From Candidatus Hinthialibacteria bacterium OLB16 (GTDB taxonomy: Bacteria; Hinthialibacterota; Hinthialibacteria; OLB16): a stretch of 64,000 nucleotides of DNA. Where the stretch lies: NCBI GenBank assembly GCA_001567115.1, contig LMZT01000020.1, forward strand, positions 1 to 64,000, given 5' to 3'. The notes under the pieces were generated by a model. It saw only the letters and a list, made by a program, of their open reading frames with translations. It made no database searches and was not told where the DNA came from. Positions 1 through 8,642 of this stretch are shown here, piece by piece (positions within the stretch are counted from its first letter, which is position 1; each line of letters opens with the position of its first letter). The position numbers were made by a program, and so were the translations under genes.

Positions 1-140
1 GCTGCGGCTTCGGCTTTTTCGACAGGCCCTGTGGATGATGCATCGAACAAATATGGCCTGGCGAAATAGGCCATGACACCAGCAGAAACCACACACAGCA
101 GGAAAAGAATGGAGTTCAGTATCAACCATAATTTCTTCAT
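1..140 (-). CDS. Membrane-anchored protein, N-terminal fragment (partial at window edge)
   Basis: The minus strand has an ATG at 140-138 that stays open to the window edge, giving 46 residues. The peptide begins MKKLWLILNSILFLLCVVSA, which is two lysines followed by a long hydrophobic stretch, so a signal anchor or uncleaved signal peptide. After it come a short charged segment and an Ala/Glu-rich stretch. A GGGAG purine run lies about 8 bases before the ATG. This N-terminus resembles those of GspC/PilP-like inner-membrane proteins and many other bitopic proteins, so no function is assigned. Only the first part of the gene is inside the window. Confidence 0.55.
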   Translation of the reverse strand, partial: MKKLWLILNSILFLLCVVSAGVMAYFARPYLFDASSTGPVEKAEAA

Positions 141-686
141 TGTGAGGCTCCCAGCCCGGTTTTTTCCCCTCGGATTGGCAGAGCTCAGATCTGATTCCCG
201 GATTGCACAGCAGAGTTGCTTAACAACAGGCACTGAGGCTGTTATCAGCCCTGCCCCTGCTCCCCTCATCACCGGGAAGGATTTCGCTCCCCGCTCCCCC
301 CTATGGTTGGAATATCGCCTGCCTGCAGGCTTTTTCCTTGCTCCCTTCAAGGATGCCACGGAGTCCCTTCAAGGGGAAGAACCTATGGAAATCCTCCGAT
401 ATTTTCCTGTTTCATGAGAGCCATCCTCCTCAGGGGTGTTTGCAGCCAAAGTAAAGAGGTCCGGGCCAGTCACAAAATGATCCCAATGGCAGAGGCCAGG
501 CACTCCTGGCGTTTTGATATAAGGTTCTCGTCCCATAGAGCGTCATTTCGGTAGGGGCACGGCTTGACGTGCCCTTTCAAGAGCCTTTTTCTCAAAACGC
601 CATTGGCATTCTCTCCCTCTTGTTCTCCGTCAGAAACCTGTAAACTCTCCAGAAGGAAGATTTTTCGCAGGATTTGCATTTCAACC
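141..686. other. Intergenic stretch without a convincing gene
   Basis: This roughly 550-base stretch lies between the divergent partial gene and the next plus-strand gene. Short open frames exist in several frames on both strands, but none has a ribosome site plus recognisable protein character. The only clear structure is a GC-rich inverted repeat at 553-576, described separately. The divergent promoters of both flanking genes presumably lie here, but no strong -10/-35 pair was picked out. Confidence 0.5.
553..576. repeat. Short inverted repeat (GGGCACG / CGTGCCC)
   Basis: The arms GGGCACG (555-561) and CGTGCCC (568-574) form a perfect 7-bp stem around a 6-base loop, extendable by an A-T and a G-T pair. 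TTTC follows the right arm. The position between a divergent gene pair does not suit a normal terminator. It looks more like a small dispersed palindromic element of the kind scattered in many bacterial genomes. Whether it recurs in this genome cannot be seen here. Confidence 0.45.
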
Positions 687-749
687 ATGGTCCGGCAGGC
701 CATTCATATTCATAATGAAAAGGCACCGGGCTTGATTGGCATTGATCGC

Positions 750-1631
750 ATGGTATTCCACACCCATTGGAACTTTTCACTGGTCTTTCTGTGTTCCCTG
801 ATGCTGGGAACCGGGTCGCCTGATCCGTGTCCAGCGGCCTCCAACCCTGCCACCATTGATCTCGAGGCTTTTCGAACCAGTGTTTCTCCGGGAACCATTG
901 ATGAAGATCTGCAGCAGATGAAAGATTTGATACCTGAGCTCGCACGGCGCATGTTTCCTCCGGGTGAGGGCAGGCTGGCCGAACCGGAAACAATCGACTT
1001 CAAAGAGGTCCGGGTTCCGCGTCTGGCCCCGGATGAAAAGGGAGGCTTTCGCACCTCCTATCATTCTGTTAACCGCATGGTCATCAATGGCCGGAAGTAC
1101 CTGCGGGCTGCGGAGTCTTACCTTTTCTGGCGCAGGGACTATGAGAAAAAATGGATCGCATCCGCCAGTCCGACTGCTCAAGCGGGAGAGATTCCGCAGA
1201 CCCCCCTCCAGCAGATATTCTCGGCTACAACACTGGACCGGCGTGGGAAAACCCATGCCTTGCTTGACCTTTATTCACGCCAGCTGCTTCCCACCCCAGT
1301 TCCCGCACCCACCCCTCGTCCAGACTTCTGGCCGATATCGGATATCTTTGACATACCGGAGGCGAGTGGAACTGTTCAGTTTAATTTAAGGGGAGGGAAA
1401 GTGGTGGTGCTGGAAAAAGGGTCTGGAGAAGTCTGGATTCTCCCGTTTGATCCAGCACTGGATCCCATGAAATGGCTGGAATCATTCCGCTTCAAGGCCA
1501 GGCGGCACGGGATCGGGAAAGCGGCTGAGATGATGCGCTCCGAGGGAATCATTGCGCCCTCCCTGGAACCCAAACCCCTTCCCCTTCCACAGAGGCCGTA
1601 TATCGGCCCGCGCCCGTTTGCCCCTTATTGA
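750..1631 (+). CDS. Secreted or membrane-attached protein of unknown function
   Basis: I do not recognise a family. The frame is open from 564, but the best starts are ATG 687 and ATG 750. The latter puts a signal-peptide-like segment (NFSLVFLCSLMLGTG) near the N-terminus, giving about 293 residues. The mature part has an acidic N-terminal half (residues about 40-150) containing a tyrosine- and tryptophan-rich patch. A proline-rich linker (PTPVPAPTPRP) follows, then a C-terminal region with alternating hydrophobic residues resembling a small beta domain, and finally a proline-rich tail ending PRPFAPY. The 3' end overlaps the convergent STAS gene by 7 bases. Neither start has a strong ribosome site, so the start is uncertain. 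Confidence 0.5.
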   Translation: MVFHTHWNFSLVFLCSLMLGTGSPDPCPAASNPATIDLEAFRTSVSPGTIDEDLQQMKDLIPELARRMFPPGEGRLAEPETIDFKEVRVPRLAPDEKGGFRTSYHSVNRMVINGRKYLRAAESYLFWRRDYEKKWIASASPTAQAGEIPQTPLQQIFSATTLDRRGKTHALLDLYSRQLLPTPVPAPTPRPDFWPISDIFDIPEASGTVQFNLRGGKVVVLEKGSGEVWILPFDPALDPMKWLESFRFKARRHGIGKAAEMMRSEGIIAPSLEPKPLPLPQRPYIGPRPFAPY

Positions 1632-1948
1632 ATTTTTACAAGGGTGTCGAGCTGGGCAGCCATGAACACATGTTTGATCTTGTCATTGGCGCCCGCAATG
1701 GTGATTTTTCCTCCGCGGCTTTCGAGCTCCACATAAGACCACATGATGATCCCCAGCCCGAGGCTTTGGATATAAGTCAACCGCGATAAATCGTAGGTGA
1801 TATGGGACACTCCATGATTTACCAGATCCGCTATCGCCTTTTTGAAGGATGTGTAAATCGAGTAATCCAGATCCCCATCCAGCTCGATCACTGCTGTTCC
1901 CTGCGCGGTATCCACATCGCGGACTTTGAACTGTCCATCTTCGCTCAT
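1625..1948 (-). CDS. STAS-domain protein (anti-sigma factor antagonist-like)
   Basis: This is a single STAS domain of about 107 residues, the fold of SpoIIAA/RsbV-type anti-anti-sigma factors, which bind a partner kinase when dephosphorylated. The beta strand VIELDGDLDY near the N-terminus and the loop YIQSLGLGIIMW fit the family. In the classic D-S-S-G-L loop the Asp is Gln here, while the first Ser is kept. I chose the ATG at 1948 because an AGAAGGAGG ribosome site sits about 10 bases upstream; the earlier ATG is only one base from that site. No partner kinase or phosphatase gene is adjacent, so the partner is unknown. The 3' end overlaps the preceding convergent gene. Confidence 0.85.
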   Translation of the reverse strand: MSEDGQFKVRDVDTAQGTAVIELDGDLDYSIYTSFKKAIADLVNHGVSHITYDLSRLTYIQSLGLGIIMWSYVELESRGGKITIAGANDKIKHVFMAAQLDTLVKIQ

Positions 1949-2041
1949 TGAATCCATGCCTCCTTCTACGGGACTGAAATCCACCCCTGATGTCTAGGAT
2001 AGGCAAAATCGCGATTGATGGAAAGGCCAAAAGTGTCAACT

Positions 2042-2950
2042 TCAGGGGTGGGCTGCCCCGATGAGCTCCTCCAGCCTCCCGACTTCATGGCTGTCCATCC
2101 AGCTGCGGATCTCCCGGAGGATATCAATCATCGCACATGGGTTGATGAAATTAGCTGTTCCCACCTGGACCGCAGTGGCTCCTGCCATGAGAAATTCAAT
2201 CGCATCCCTGCCATTCATGATTCCCCCGACCCCGATAACCGGAATCGTCAGGTGCTTATAGAGATTCCAGACAATTTTCAATGCAACCGGTTTTACCGCC
2301 GGGCCTGAAACTCCACCGAACTGTGCACCCAGGATCGGCCGTTTCTTTTCGATATCCACCGCCATTCCGCCCAGTGTGTTGATTGCAACAATGGCATCTG
2401 CGCCGGCACCCTCAGCGGCTTTGCCAAGGTCTGCCGGGTCCGGCACATTGGGAGACAGCTTGACCCAGAGCGGTTTGCGGGTGCTTTGTCGAAGGGCCGT
2501 GGTGATCCGTTCGACCCCGGAGTGGGTGGTTCCAAATTCCAGGCCTCTTTTGACATTCGGGCAGGAAAGGTTGATTTCAAAGCCATCCACACGCGGGCAT
2601 TCATCCAGCTTTTCGACAACCTCCTGGTATTCCTCGATCCCGTTGCCGACCACATTCACAATCAGCGGCGGCTCAAATCCTTCGAGGAAGGGGATCTTCT
2701 CCCGCAAGAAACCCTCAGCCCCGGGGTTCTGCAAACCGATCGAATTGAGCAGCGAACTTTTCAACTCGACAAGGCGTGGGGGTAGATTCCCCGGCCGTGG
2801 ATGCAGGGAAACCGCTTTGCTGACAATCGCCCCGAGCTCATTCAAATCGAAGAGAGGTGCAAATTCTTCTCCATAACCGAAGGTCCCGGAGGCAGGCATC
2901 ACCGGGTTCTTCAGATGCAGCATACCAATCCGGGTTTCAAGACTGGCCAT
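2042..2950 (-). CDS. pyrD: Dihydroorotate dehydrogenase, catalytic subunit (class 1B)
   Basis: It oxidises dihydroorotate to orotate in pyrimidine synthesis, using FMN and passing electrons through PyrK to NAD. The protein is about 302 residues, normal for PyrDB. The N-terminal motif LKNPVMPASGTFGYG, the active-site segment FEINLSCPNVKRG with the catalytic cysteine, and the C-terminal FMN-phosphate loop (GVGGIMNGRDA, then AVQVGTANF) are all present. The ATG at 2950 is preferred over the one 18 bases upstream, because GGGAGAGGG then lies just before it and the N-terminus matches the family. The gene directly follows pyrK in the same operon. Confidence 0.95.
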   Translation of the reverse strand: MASLETRIGMLHLKNPVMPASGTFGYGEEFAPLFDLNELGAIVSKAVSLHPRPGNLPPRLVELKSSLLNSIGLQNPGAEGFLREKIPFLEGFEPPLIVNVVGNGIEEYQEVVEKLDECPRVDGFEINLSCPNVKRGLEFGTTHSGVERITTALRQSTRKPLWVKLSPNVPDPADLGKAAEGAGADAIVAINTLGGMAVDIEKKRPILGAQFGGVSGPAVKPVALKIVWNLYKHLTIPVIGVGGIMNGRDAIEFLMAGATAVQVGTANFINPCAMIDILREIRSWMDSHEVGRLEELIGAAHP

Positions 2951-2952
2951 CT

Positions 2953-3765
2953 TCAGGCCCTCTCCCATTCGACTGTATATCCATCGACTACCGGACCATC
3001 GATACAGGAGCGGATGAACTCTCCATCAGTGGATTGGTACACACACCCCAGGCAAGCCCCCAGGCCGCATCCCATCTGAACCTCGAGTGAGGCCTCAACC
3101 GGCAGGCCGGCCCCACAGGCGATTTCAAATACCTTCTGCATCATGATCCATGGGCCACAGGTATAAATCCGATTGTAGACCTGCTTTCCTGCGAGCAAAC
3201 GCGCCACATCGGTGCAGAATCCCTGATGTCCCCGCGAGCCGTCATCGGTCGAAAAATGAAAGGTAAAAAAGCAGTCCTTCCTCTGAAAGGGATCAAGTTC
3301 CTGGATTTCACTTGCTGTCGAAACTCCATAGCAGAGATCTCCTGCTGCGCCCACGGCGGCCTGATCGATGACTGCCAGCAACGGCGCGACTCCGACACCA
3401 CCGCCAGCCATCAGGACCCTTTCTCCGGGTTGGATCGGAGAAAAGGCGGTCCCCAGAGGGCCGAGAACATCCAGGCGGTCGCCCGGTTTTGAGAGGTGCA
3501 GGAGTTGAGTTCCCACCCCGACCTCTCGAATCAGCAGCTCGAGCCGGCCCTGATGAACGCGTTGAATGCTGATCGGGCGCCTCAGGAGTGGATGGTCCGA
3601 ACTGGACACCCGGATATGAACAAACTGTCCGGCTTTGAATGAAAAGCCTTCCGGCAAGTCCTCAAGAGCCAGCAGGAACAGGCCTCTGGAGTAATCCTGA
3701 ATGTCTGCGATCACGGGCTGGAACAGGGCTGCCTGCTCCTGACAGGAATGGTGCAGGTGAGGCAT
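2953..3765 (-). CDS. pyrK: Dihydroorotate dehydrogenase electron-transfer subunit
   Basis: This is the FAD and [2Fe-2S] partner of PyrD that moves electrons to NAD. Its 270 residues are close to the family norm. Visible motifs are the FAD-binding RRPISIQRV, the nucleotide-binding loop GGGVGVAPLLAV, and the C-terminal cluster GCGLGACLGCVY with a further Cys 12 residues on, matching the C-x4-C-x2-C-x12-C iron-sulfur site. The start ATG (3765-3763) overlaps the stop of the upstream nucleotide-sugar dehydrogenase as TGATG, so translation is probably coupled. The pyrD start follows two bases after the pyrK stop. Confidence 0.94.
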   Translation of the reverse strand: MPHLHHSCQEQAALFQPVIADIQDYSRGLFLLALEDLPEGFSFKAGQFVHIRVSSSDHPLLRRPISIQRVHQGRLELLIREVGVGTQLLHLSKPGDRLDVLGPLGTAFSPIQPGERVLMAGGGVGVAPLLAVIDQAAVGAAGDLCYGVSTASEIQELDPFQRKDCFFTFHFSTDDGSRGHQGFCTDVARLLAGKQVYNRIYTCGPWIMMQKVFEIACGAGLPVEASLEVQMGCGLGACLGCVYQSTDGEFIRSCIDGPVVDGYTVEWERA

Positions 3766-5090
3766 CAGGCCTGCACTATTCTCGCCTGGGGAGATTTTAC
3801 CGTTGCCATTGCATTGCGGGTGTCAACCACAAGCTTCGCGTATTTGCCCACCTGGTCATAAGGCACCGAACGATGGTCTGTGATGATCAGAACCGCATCC
3901 GATTGCTGGAGAACTTCAGGCGTGAGGTCAACCGAATGAATGCCCAGTGCGCCTTTGCGCCCTTCCGGGTAATCCGGAACATAAGGATCATGGTAGGACA
4001 CATCCGCTCCCAGCCTGAGCAAACGGTGGGTGATCTCCAGGGCAGGGGATTCACGCACATCATCCACATCCCGTTTGTAGGCCACCCCGAGGATCAGGAT
4101 CCGCGATCCTGAAATCGGCTTGCGGTCCTCATTGAGCGCCAGCAGCAGCTTATGGATCACATATTCCGGCATGGAGGTGTTCACTTCGCCCGCCAGTTCG
4201 ATGAAGCGGGTGTTCAACCCATAACGCCGTGCCTTCCAGGTGAGGTAAAAGGGATCGATCGGGATGCAGTGTCCGCCCAGGCCCGGACCGGGATAAAACG
4301 GGCTGAAACCAAAGGGCTTGGTGCGCGCTGCCTCGATCACTTCCCAGATATTGATGCCCATGGCATCGGTAACCACCTTGAGCTCATTGACCAGCGCAAT
4401 GTTGACGCAACGGAAAATATTTTCGAGGAGTTTCGACATCTCCGCCACACGCGGACAGGAAACAGGAACGATTTTCTCATAGATCCGGCCATAAAAGGCC
4501 TTGATCGCTTCAAGGCAGGCGGGTGTCTGGCCGCCCAGGACCTTCGGGATCTTTCTTCCGGAGAACTGTGGATTGTTGGGGTCCTCTCTTTCAGGTGAAA
4601 AGGCCAGAAAGAAATCTTTTCCAACAGTGAGTCCGCTTCGTTCCAGGATCGGCAGAACCAGTTCCTCGGTGGTTCCGGGATAAGTGGTGCTCTCCAGGAT
4701 GACCAGCTGCCCTTTCCGCAAATGTTTTGAAATTTCAATGGCTGTCTGTTCGACATACTTGAGATCAGGTTCCCGATGCTCATCCAGTGGGGTTGGAACA
4801 CAGATGCTGATCGAATCCGCTTCTGGAAGCCGGTCAAATTGAGTGGTCGAGGCAAATCCCTTCTTCGTCGCGGTGGCGATTTCCTCCCCGCTGATGTAGT
4901 TGATATAGCTTTCGCCCCTGGCCAGCATTTCCGGCTTGCGGGCATCGATATCGAAACCAAGGGCACGGAAGCCTGCTTCAGTAAATAACATGGCTAATGG
5001 CAGGCCGACATATCCAAGACCGATGACTCCCCCTGTGAAGTCATGGCTTTCAACCTTCCGAAGAAATAAATCCAGTTGAGATTCAGGCAT
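3765..5090 (-). CDS. Nucleotide sugar dehydrogenase (UDP-glucose / UDP-N-acetylhexosamine 6-dehydrogenase family)
   Basis: It is an NAD-dependent enzyme that oxidises C6 of a UDP-sugar to a uronic acid for surface polysaccharide synthesis. It has about 441 residues with all three family domains: the Rossmann motif GVIGLGYVGLPLAMLF near residue 22, a central helix, and the catalytic loop GPGLGGHCIPIDPFYL with the active Cys. A C-terminal UDP-binding domain contains ILGVAYKRDVDDVRESPALE. The DDVRESP and IPIDPFYL sequences fit the WbpA/WecC group (UDP-GlcNAc or UDP-ManNAc dehydrogenases) better than plain Ugd, but the substrate cannot be fixed by eye. The start at 5090 has GGAAGGA six bases upstream. 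It is the first gene of a run with pyrK and pyrD. Confidence 0.9.
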   Translation of the reverse strand: MPESQLDLFLRKVESHDFTGGVIGLGYVGLPLAMLFTEAGFRALGFDIDARKPEMLARGESYINYISGEEIATATKKGFASTTQFDRLPEADSISICVPTPLDEHREPDLKYVEQTAIEISKHLRKGQLVILESTTYPGTTEELVLPILERSGLTVGKDFFLAFSPEREDPNNPQFSGRKIPKVLGGQTPACLEAIKAFYGRIYEKIVPVSCPRVAEMSKLLENIFRCVNIALVNELKVVTDAMGINIWEVIEAARTKPFGFSPFYPGPGLGGHCIPIDPFYLTWKARRYGLNTRFIELAGEVNTSMPEYVIHKLLLALNEDRKPISGSRILILGVAYKRDVDDVRESPALEITHRLLRLGADVSYHDPYVPDYPEGRKGALGIHSVDLTPEVLQQSDAVLIITDHRSVPYDQVGKYAKLVVDTRNAMATVKSPQARIVQA

Positions 5091-5201
5091 TGTCAATCCT
5101 TCCGGTGCAATAAATTATCGATAAAGATGATTCCCACAGGGCTGTTGTTTGTGCAAAATAAGAGCGCTTCGAAGAAAAAGGAAGGGCAACAGGAAATCTG
5201 A

Positions 5202-6208
5202 ATGGATATTTCACAAATTCAACTGCTGACCACCCGGCAGGCGACTACTTTCAATCTTGAACAGCGAAGCAAGACACTCCCGGTGAAGCGAGGTGAACGA
5301 CGCACACTCCTCGAAGCCGATGGAACCGGAGTGATCACCCAGTTCTGGATGACCTTCCCTGGATGGTTCTGGCAGCACTGGAATCCTTCCGCAGCGATCA
5401 GCCAGTCCATTCTGAAAACGCTGATTCTACGGATTTACTGGGATGGATCCGAAAAACCGGCTGTCTGTGCCCCGGTGGGCGATTTCTTCGGGAATGGCCT
5501 CTGTGAAGTGGCATCCTTCGCGAACCATTATTTTGGCATGTCGAGCGGGGGGTTCTTCTGTAAATTTCCCATGCCTTTTCGTAAAGCTTCCGGATTGAGG
5601 TTGAAAATCTGGATGCTGCCATCGATACCGATATTTTCATGAATGTCCTCTATCAGGAGGACAAACAGCTCTCGCCTGAAAAAGGCTATCTGCACGCACG
5701 CTTTTCAACCGGGAAAGACTTGCAGGAGCACCTTCCCCTCTGCCAGGTTCAAGGGTCAGGCCATTATGTGGGCTGCACTTTGTCTCTTCAGGGGCAACGG
5801 CTCAATGAGCTCAGCTTCCTGGAAGCCCCGGAATATGTATCTGTCGATGAAGACTGGGACAAGCCTCGCATCACTGGAACCGGCCTGGAGGATTACTTTC
5901 TTGGCGGCTGGTATTTCCGTGAAGGCCCCTTCCAGGGTCCCTTTCATGGTGTTGTTCTGAAAGATACCCTGCGCGCCAGTGTGGTCATGTACCGTGTCCA
6001 TGAAGCCGATGCGATTCATTTCCGCCATCGCTTTCGGTTCGCATTTGTCCATCCCTGGGGCAAGGACAGGATCAATCCGTTCTTTTTTTCGAGTGTCTCC
6101 TTTTTTTACATGACAACACCGGAGGGAGAGGAAAAGGGGCTGTTCAATGCGGCTGACCTTCTGGGGCAGTACCGTGTCAGAGATACAGATCATCAGAGCA
6201 TTCCCTGA
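5202..6208 (+). CDS. DUF2961 family protein (GH172-like), frameshifted
   Basis: Two overlapping frames (5202-5642 and 5639-6208) together make one DUF2961 protein of about 335 residues. DUF2961 includes the GH172 group of fructofuranosidase and related sugar-active enzymes. The first half carries LEADGTGVITQFWMTF, the DFFGNG segment and PMPFRKAS. The second half carries TGTGLEDYFLGGWYF and the family's terminal AFVHPWGKDR-like region. Adding one C at 5590-5591 joins them as PMPFRKASRIEVENLDAA, the expected family sequence. No signal peptide is seen, so it is probably cytoplasmic. The start ATG has CAGGA 8 bases upstream. It may be a one-base sequence error or a recent pseudogene. The substrate is unknown. 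Confidence 0.8.
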
Positions 6209-6290
6209 CCTCCACCGGAACTCGACAACTTGCCGACCGAAGTTATCCTGATAATATGGGAACATATTTCCACTTATTCAGGATAAATAA

Positions 6291-7430
6291 ATGACTGAAG
6301 TCGGTATTGTTGGCTTGCCCCAGTCGGGCAAGAGCACGCTTATGGCCGCTTTGACCGGTGCGCCACTTTCACTCACGGGTGCTCCGGGTGAAGCCCATCG
6401 CGGAATCATTCCTGTTCCTGACCCGCGAGTCGATCAGCTCTCGGAAATCTATAAACCCAAAAAGACCACCCATGCCACCATTCAGGTTACAGACCTTGTC
6501 GGCGCGCATGGCCCATTGAAAAAGGGGGAGTTGTTCACCCCAGCTCAGATTGGCCATTTGCGTGACATGGATCTGCTGGTGCTGGTAATCCGCCTGTTTT
6601 CTTCCGATGTGGTGCCTCACCCGCTCAACCGCATCGATCCCGGCGAAGACCTGAACCTCTTTCTGGGTGAGTGCCAGCTGGCTGACCTGATACTGGCGGA
6701 GAAGCGCATCGAACGCATCGATGCCGAAATGCGCAAAGGGGGTGCCGGCAAAAAACGCGAAGACCTCGAGCATGAAAAGGATGGCCTGCTGGCTATCAAA
6801 GAAGCCCTCGAAGCTGAACACCCTGTCCGTGAGGTGGAGCTGACTCCGCAGCAGAAACAGATGTACAAAGGCTTCGGATTTCTTTCAGGAAAAAAGATCC
6901 TGCCTGTTGCGAACACGGGAGACTTGAACTCCCAGACCGAAACCGACCGCCTTCATCACCTCAAAGATCAGATAGCAGTCTGGAACAGGAAATGTGCCGC
7001 CTGGGATCTTGGTGATCCCCTGCTGGTGAATGCACGGCTCGAGTATGAATTGAGGGAAATGGTTGGACCTGACCAGCTGGAAAGCCCCGAGGCGCTGGAC
7101 TATTTCAGGGAGGTGGGGCTGGAGGGTTCCAGCCAGTCCCGGATTGTCGAACGGGCCTATGCCAGCCTCGGCCTGATTTCATTCCTGACCGCTGGTGAAG
7201 ATGAGGTGCGCGCCTGGACCATCCCGCAGGCCTGCCATGCCCCTCAGGCGGCGGGTGTGATTCATTCCGACCTTGAAAAAGGTTTTATCCGTGCCGAAGT
7301 CATGGCTTATCAGGACTTCATCAGCGCCGGCAGCCAGGCCGAGTGCCGCAAACAGGGGACGCTGCGGTTGGAAGGCAAAGACTATCTGGTCAAAGACGGG
7401 GATATCCTCAATATAAGATTCAGTGTTTGA
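6291..7430 (+). CDS. YchF/OLA1-like P-loop NTPase with TGS domain
   Basis: It is a 379-residue GTPase-fold protein of the YchF/Obg family. The P-loop GLPQSGKST is at residues 8-16. A coiled-coil insertion (about 130-180, rich in Glu/Lys/Arg) follows, and the C-terminal TGS domain contains TAGEDEVRAWTI, IHSDLEKGFIRAEVM and the ending DGDILNIRFSV. Canonical YchF reads NVGKS in the P-loop, whereas here it is QSGKS, and other G motifs look weak. It is probably a divergent paralogue rather than the housekeeping YchF. YchF proteins bind ATP or GTP and associate with ribosomes; the role of this version is not known. The start has an AGGA ribosome site 7 bases upstream. Confidence 0.85.
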   Translation: MTEVGIVGLPQSGKSTLMAALTGAPLSLTGAPGEAHRGIIPVPDPRVDQLSEIYKPKKTTHATIQVTDLVGAHGPLKKGELFTPAQIGHLRDMDLLVLVIRLFSSDVVPHPLNRIDPGEDLNLFLGECQLADLILAEKRIERIDAEMRKGGAGKKREDLEHEKDGLLAIKEALEAEHPVREVELTPQQKQMYKGFGFLSGKKILPVANTGDLNSQTETDRLHHLKDQIAVWNRKCAAWDLGDPLLVNARLEYELREMVGPDQLESPEALDYFREVGLEGSSQSRIVERAYASLGLISFLTAGEDEVRAWTIPQACHAPQAAGVIHSDLEKGFIRAEVMAYQDFISAGSQAECRKQGTLRLEGKDYLVKDGDILNIRFSV

Positions 7431-7485
7431 AATCTCTGTGCATCCTCATTAAAGATACCCTGTATACAGGAGGGGAAGGGAAAAC

Positions 7486-8642
7486 ATGAAGGTTGTACGC
7501 TGCGAAATTCTCGAAGTGGACATTCCTTTCAAACTTACTTTCAAGCATTCCCTCAAGGAACGCGCCGAATCCGATTCGATTTTCCTCCGCCTCCGTTCCG
7601 ACAAGGGAGATACCGGCTGGGGGGAATCCCTGCCCAGGGCTTATGTGACAGGTGAAACCCCACAGGAAGTGGTTCGAATCATTCGCGATGTCCTGCTGCC
7701 TGTCCTGGCCGAGCATCCCATACAGACCTGGGAGGAAGCACTCGAGCTGGCCAGCGGGCTTGAAAAAGAGGCGCGCAAAAAGAATCCGGATCTGCCGGAC
7801 CGGATCGGGGCTGCACGCTGCGCCCTCGAACTCGCCTTTCTCGATCTGGCGGGAAACCATTTCCGCCGTTCCGTGTCTGACATTTTTGGCTCACGAAAAA
7901 GGGAATGGGTTGAATACAGCGGGGTGATCGGGAGTGATTCACGCTGGAAAATTGCCAAGAGCGCGATCAAGATGCGGCTGGGCGGGCTTCAGAACATCAA
8001 GGTTAAAGTCGGCTCACAGGACGACAGGGAAAAACTCCGCCTGGTTCGCAGGCTGATGGGGAGTTCGGCGGATATCCGGGTGGATGCCAATGGGGCCTGG
8101 AGTGTTTCCGATGCCATCGGGAATATTCAGCCTTCAAGCAATTCGGCATCTCCTGCATCGAACAGCCGGTCCCGGCTGATGACTATGAGGGCCTGGCATC
8201 GGTCACCCAATCGGTGACCACTCCTGTCATGGTGGATGAATCCCTGTGCTCCATGTCCGATGCAAAAAAACTTGTTGATATGGATGCCTGTGATTTCTTC
8301 AACATCCGGTTATCGAAATGTGGCGGGTTATTTGCCAGCCTCGAACTGGCGGAGTTTGCACGGAATTACGATAAAGGATGCCAGCTCGGGTGCCAGGTGG
8401 GCGAAAGCGCCATCCTGTCGGCAGCAGGCAGGCACTTTGCACTGGGGTTTGCCGGCTTCAAGTATTTCGAAGGCTCGTTTGGAACCCATCTGCTTGAAAA
8501 AGATGTCGCTGTGGAGAATCTGACTTTCAGAAGAAGGGGAATTGGCCGTACAATTACAGGGCCAGGCCTGGGGATTCGTGTCCTTCCAGAACGAATCGAA
8601 CCGCATGTCCGCAAACGGCACGACATTGAGGTAGCGCAATGA
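7486..8642 (+). CDS. Enolase-superfamily enzyme, muconate-lactonizing subgroup (epimerase/racemase-like), frameshifted
   Basis: Frames 7486-8217 and 8214-8642 form one enzyme of about 385 residues. The N-terminal capping domain is followed by the barrel with the catalytic pieces in order: NIKVKVG (KxK on strand 2), RVDANGAW (metal Asp), CIEQPVPADD (metal Glu), VMVDES (metal Asp) and RLSKCGG (second catalytic Lys). Adding one base after 8128 changes ..NIQPSS into ..NIRAFKQFGISCIEQPV and restores the fold. This motif set belongs to the subgroup holding dipeptide epimerases, N-succinylamino-acid racemases and muconate cycloisomerases; the substrate is not predictable by eye. An AGGAGGGG ribosome site precedes the ATG. 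The stop overlaps the next gene as ATGA. Confidence 0.85.
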
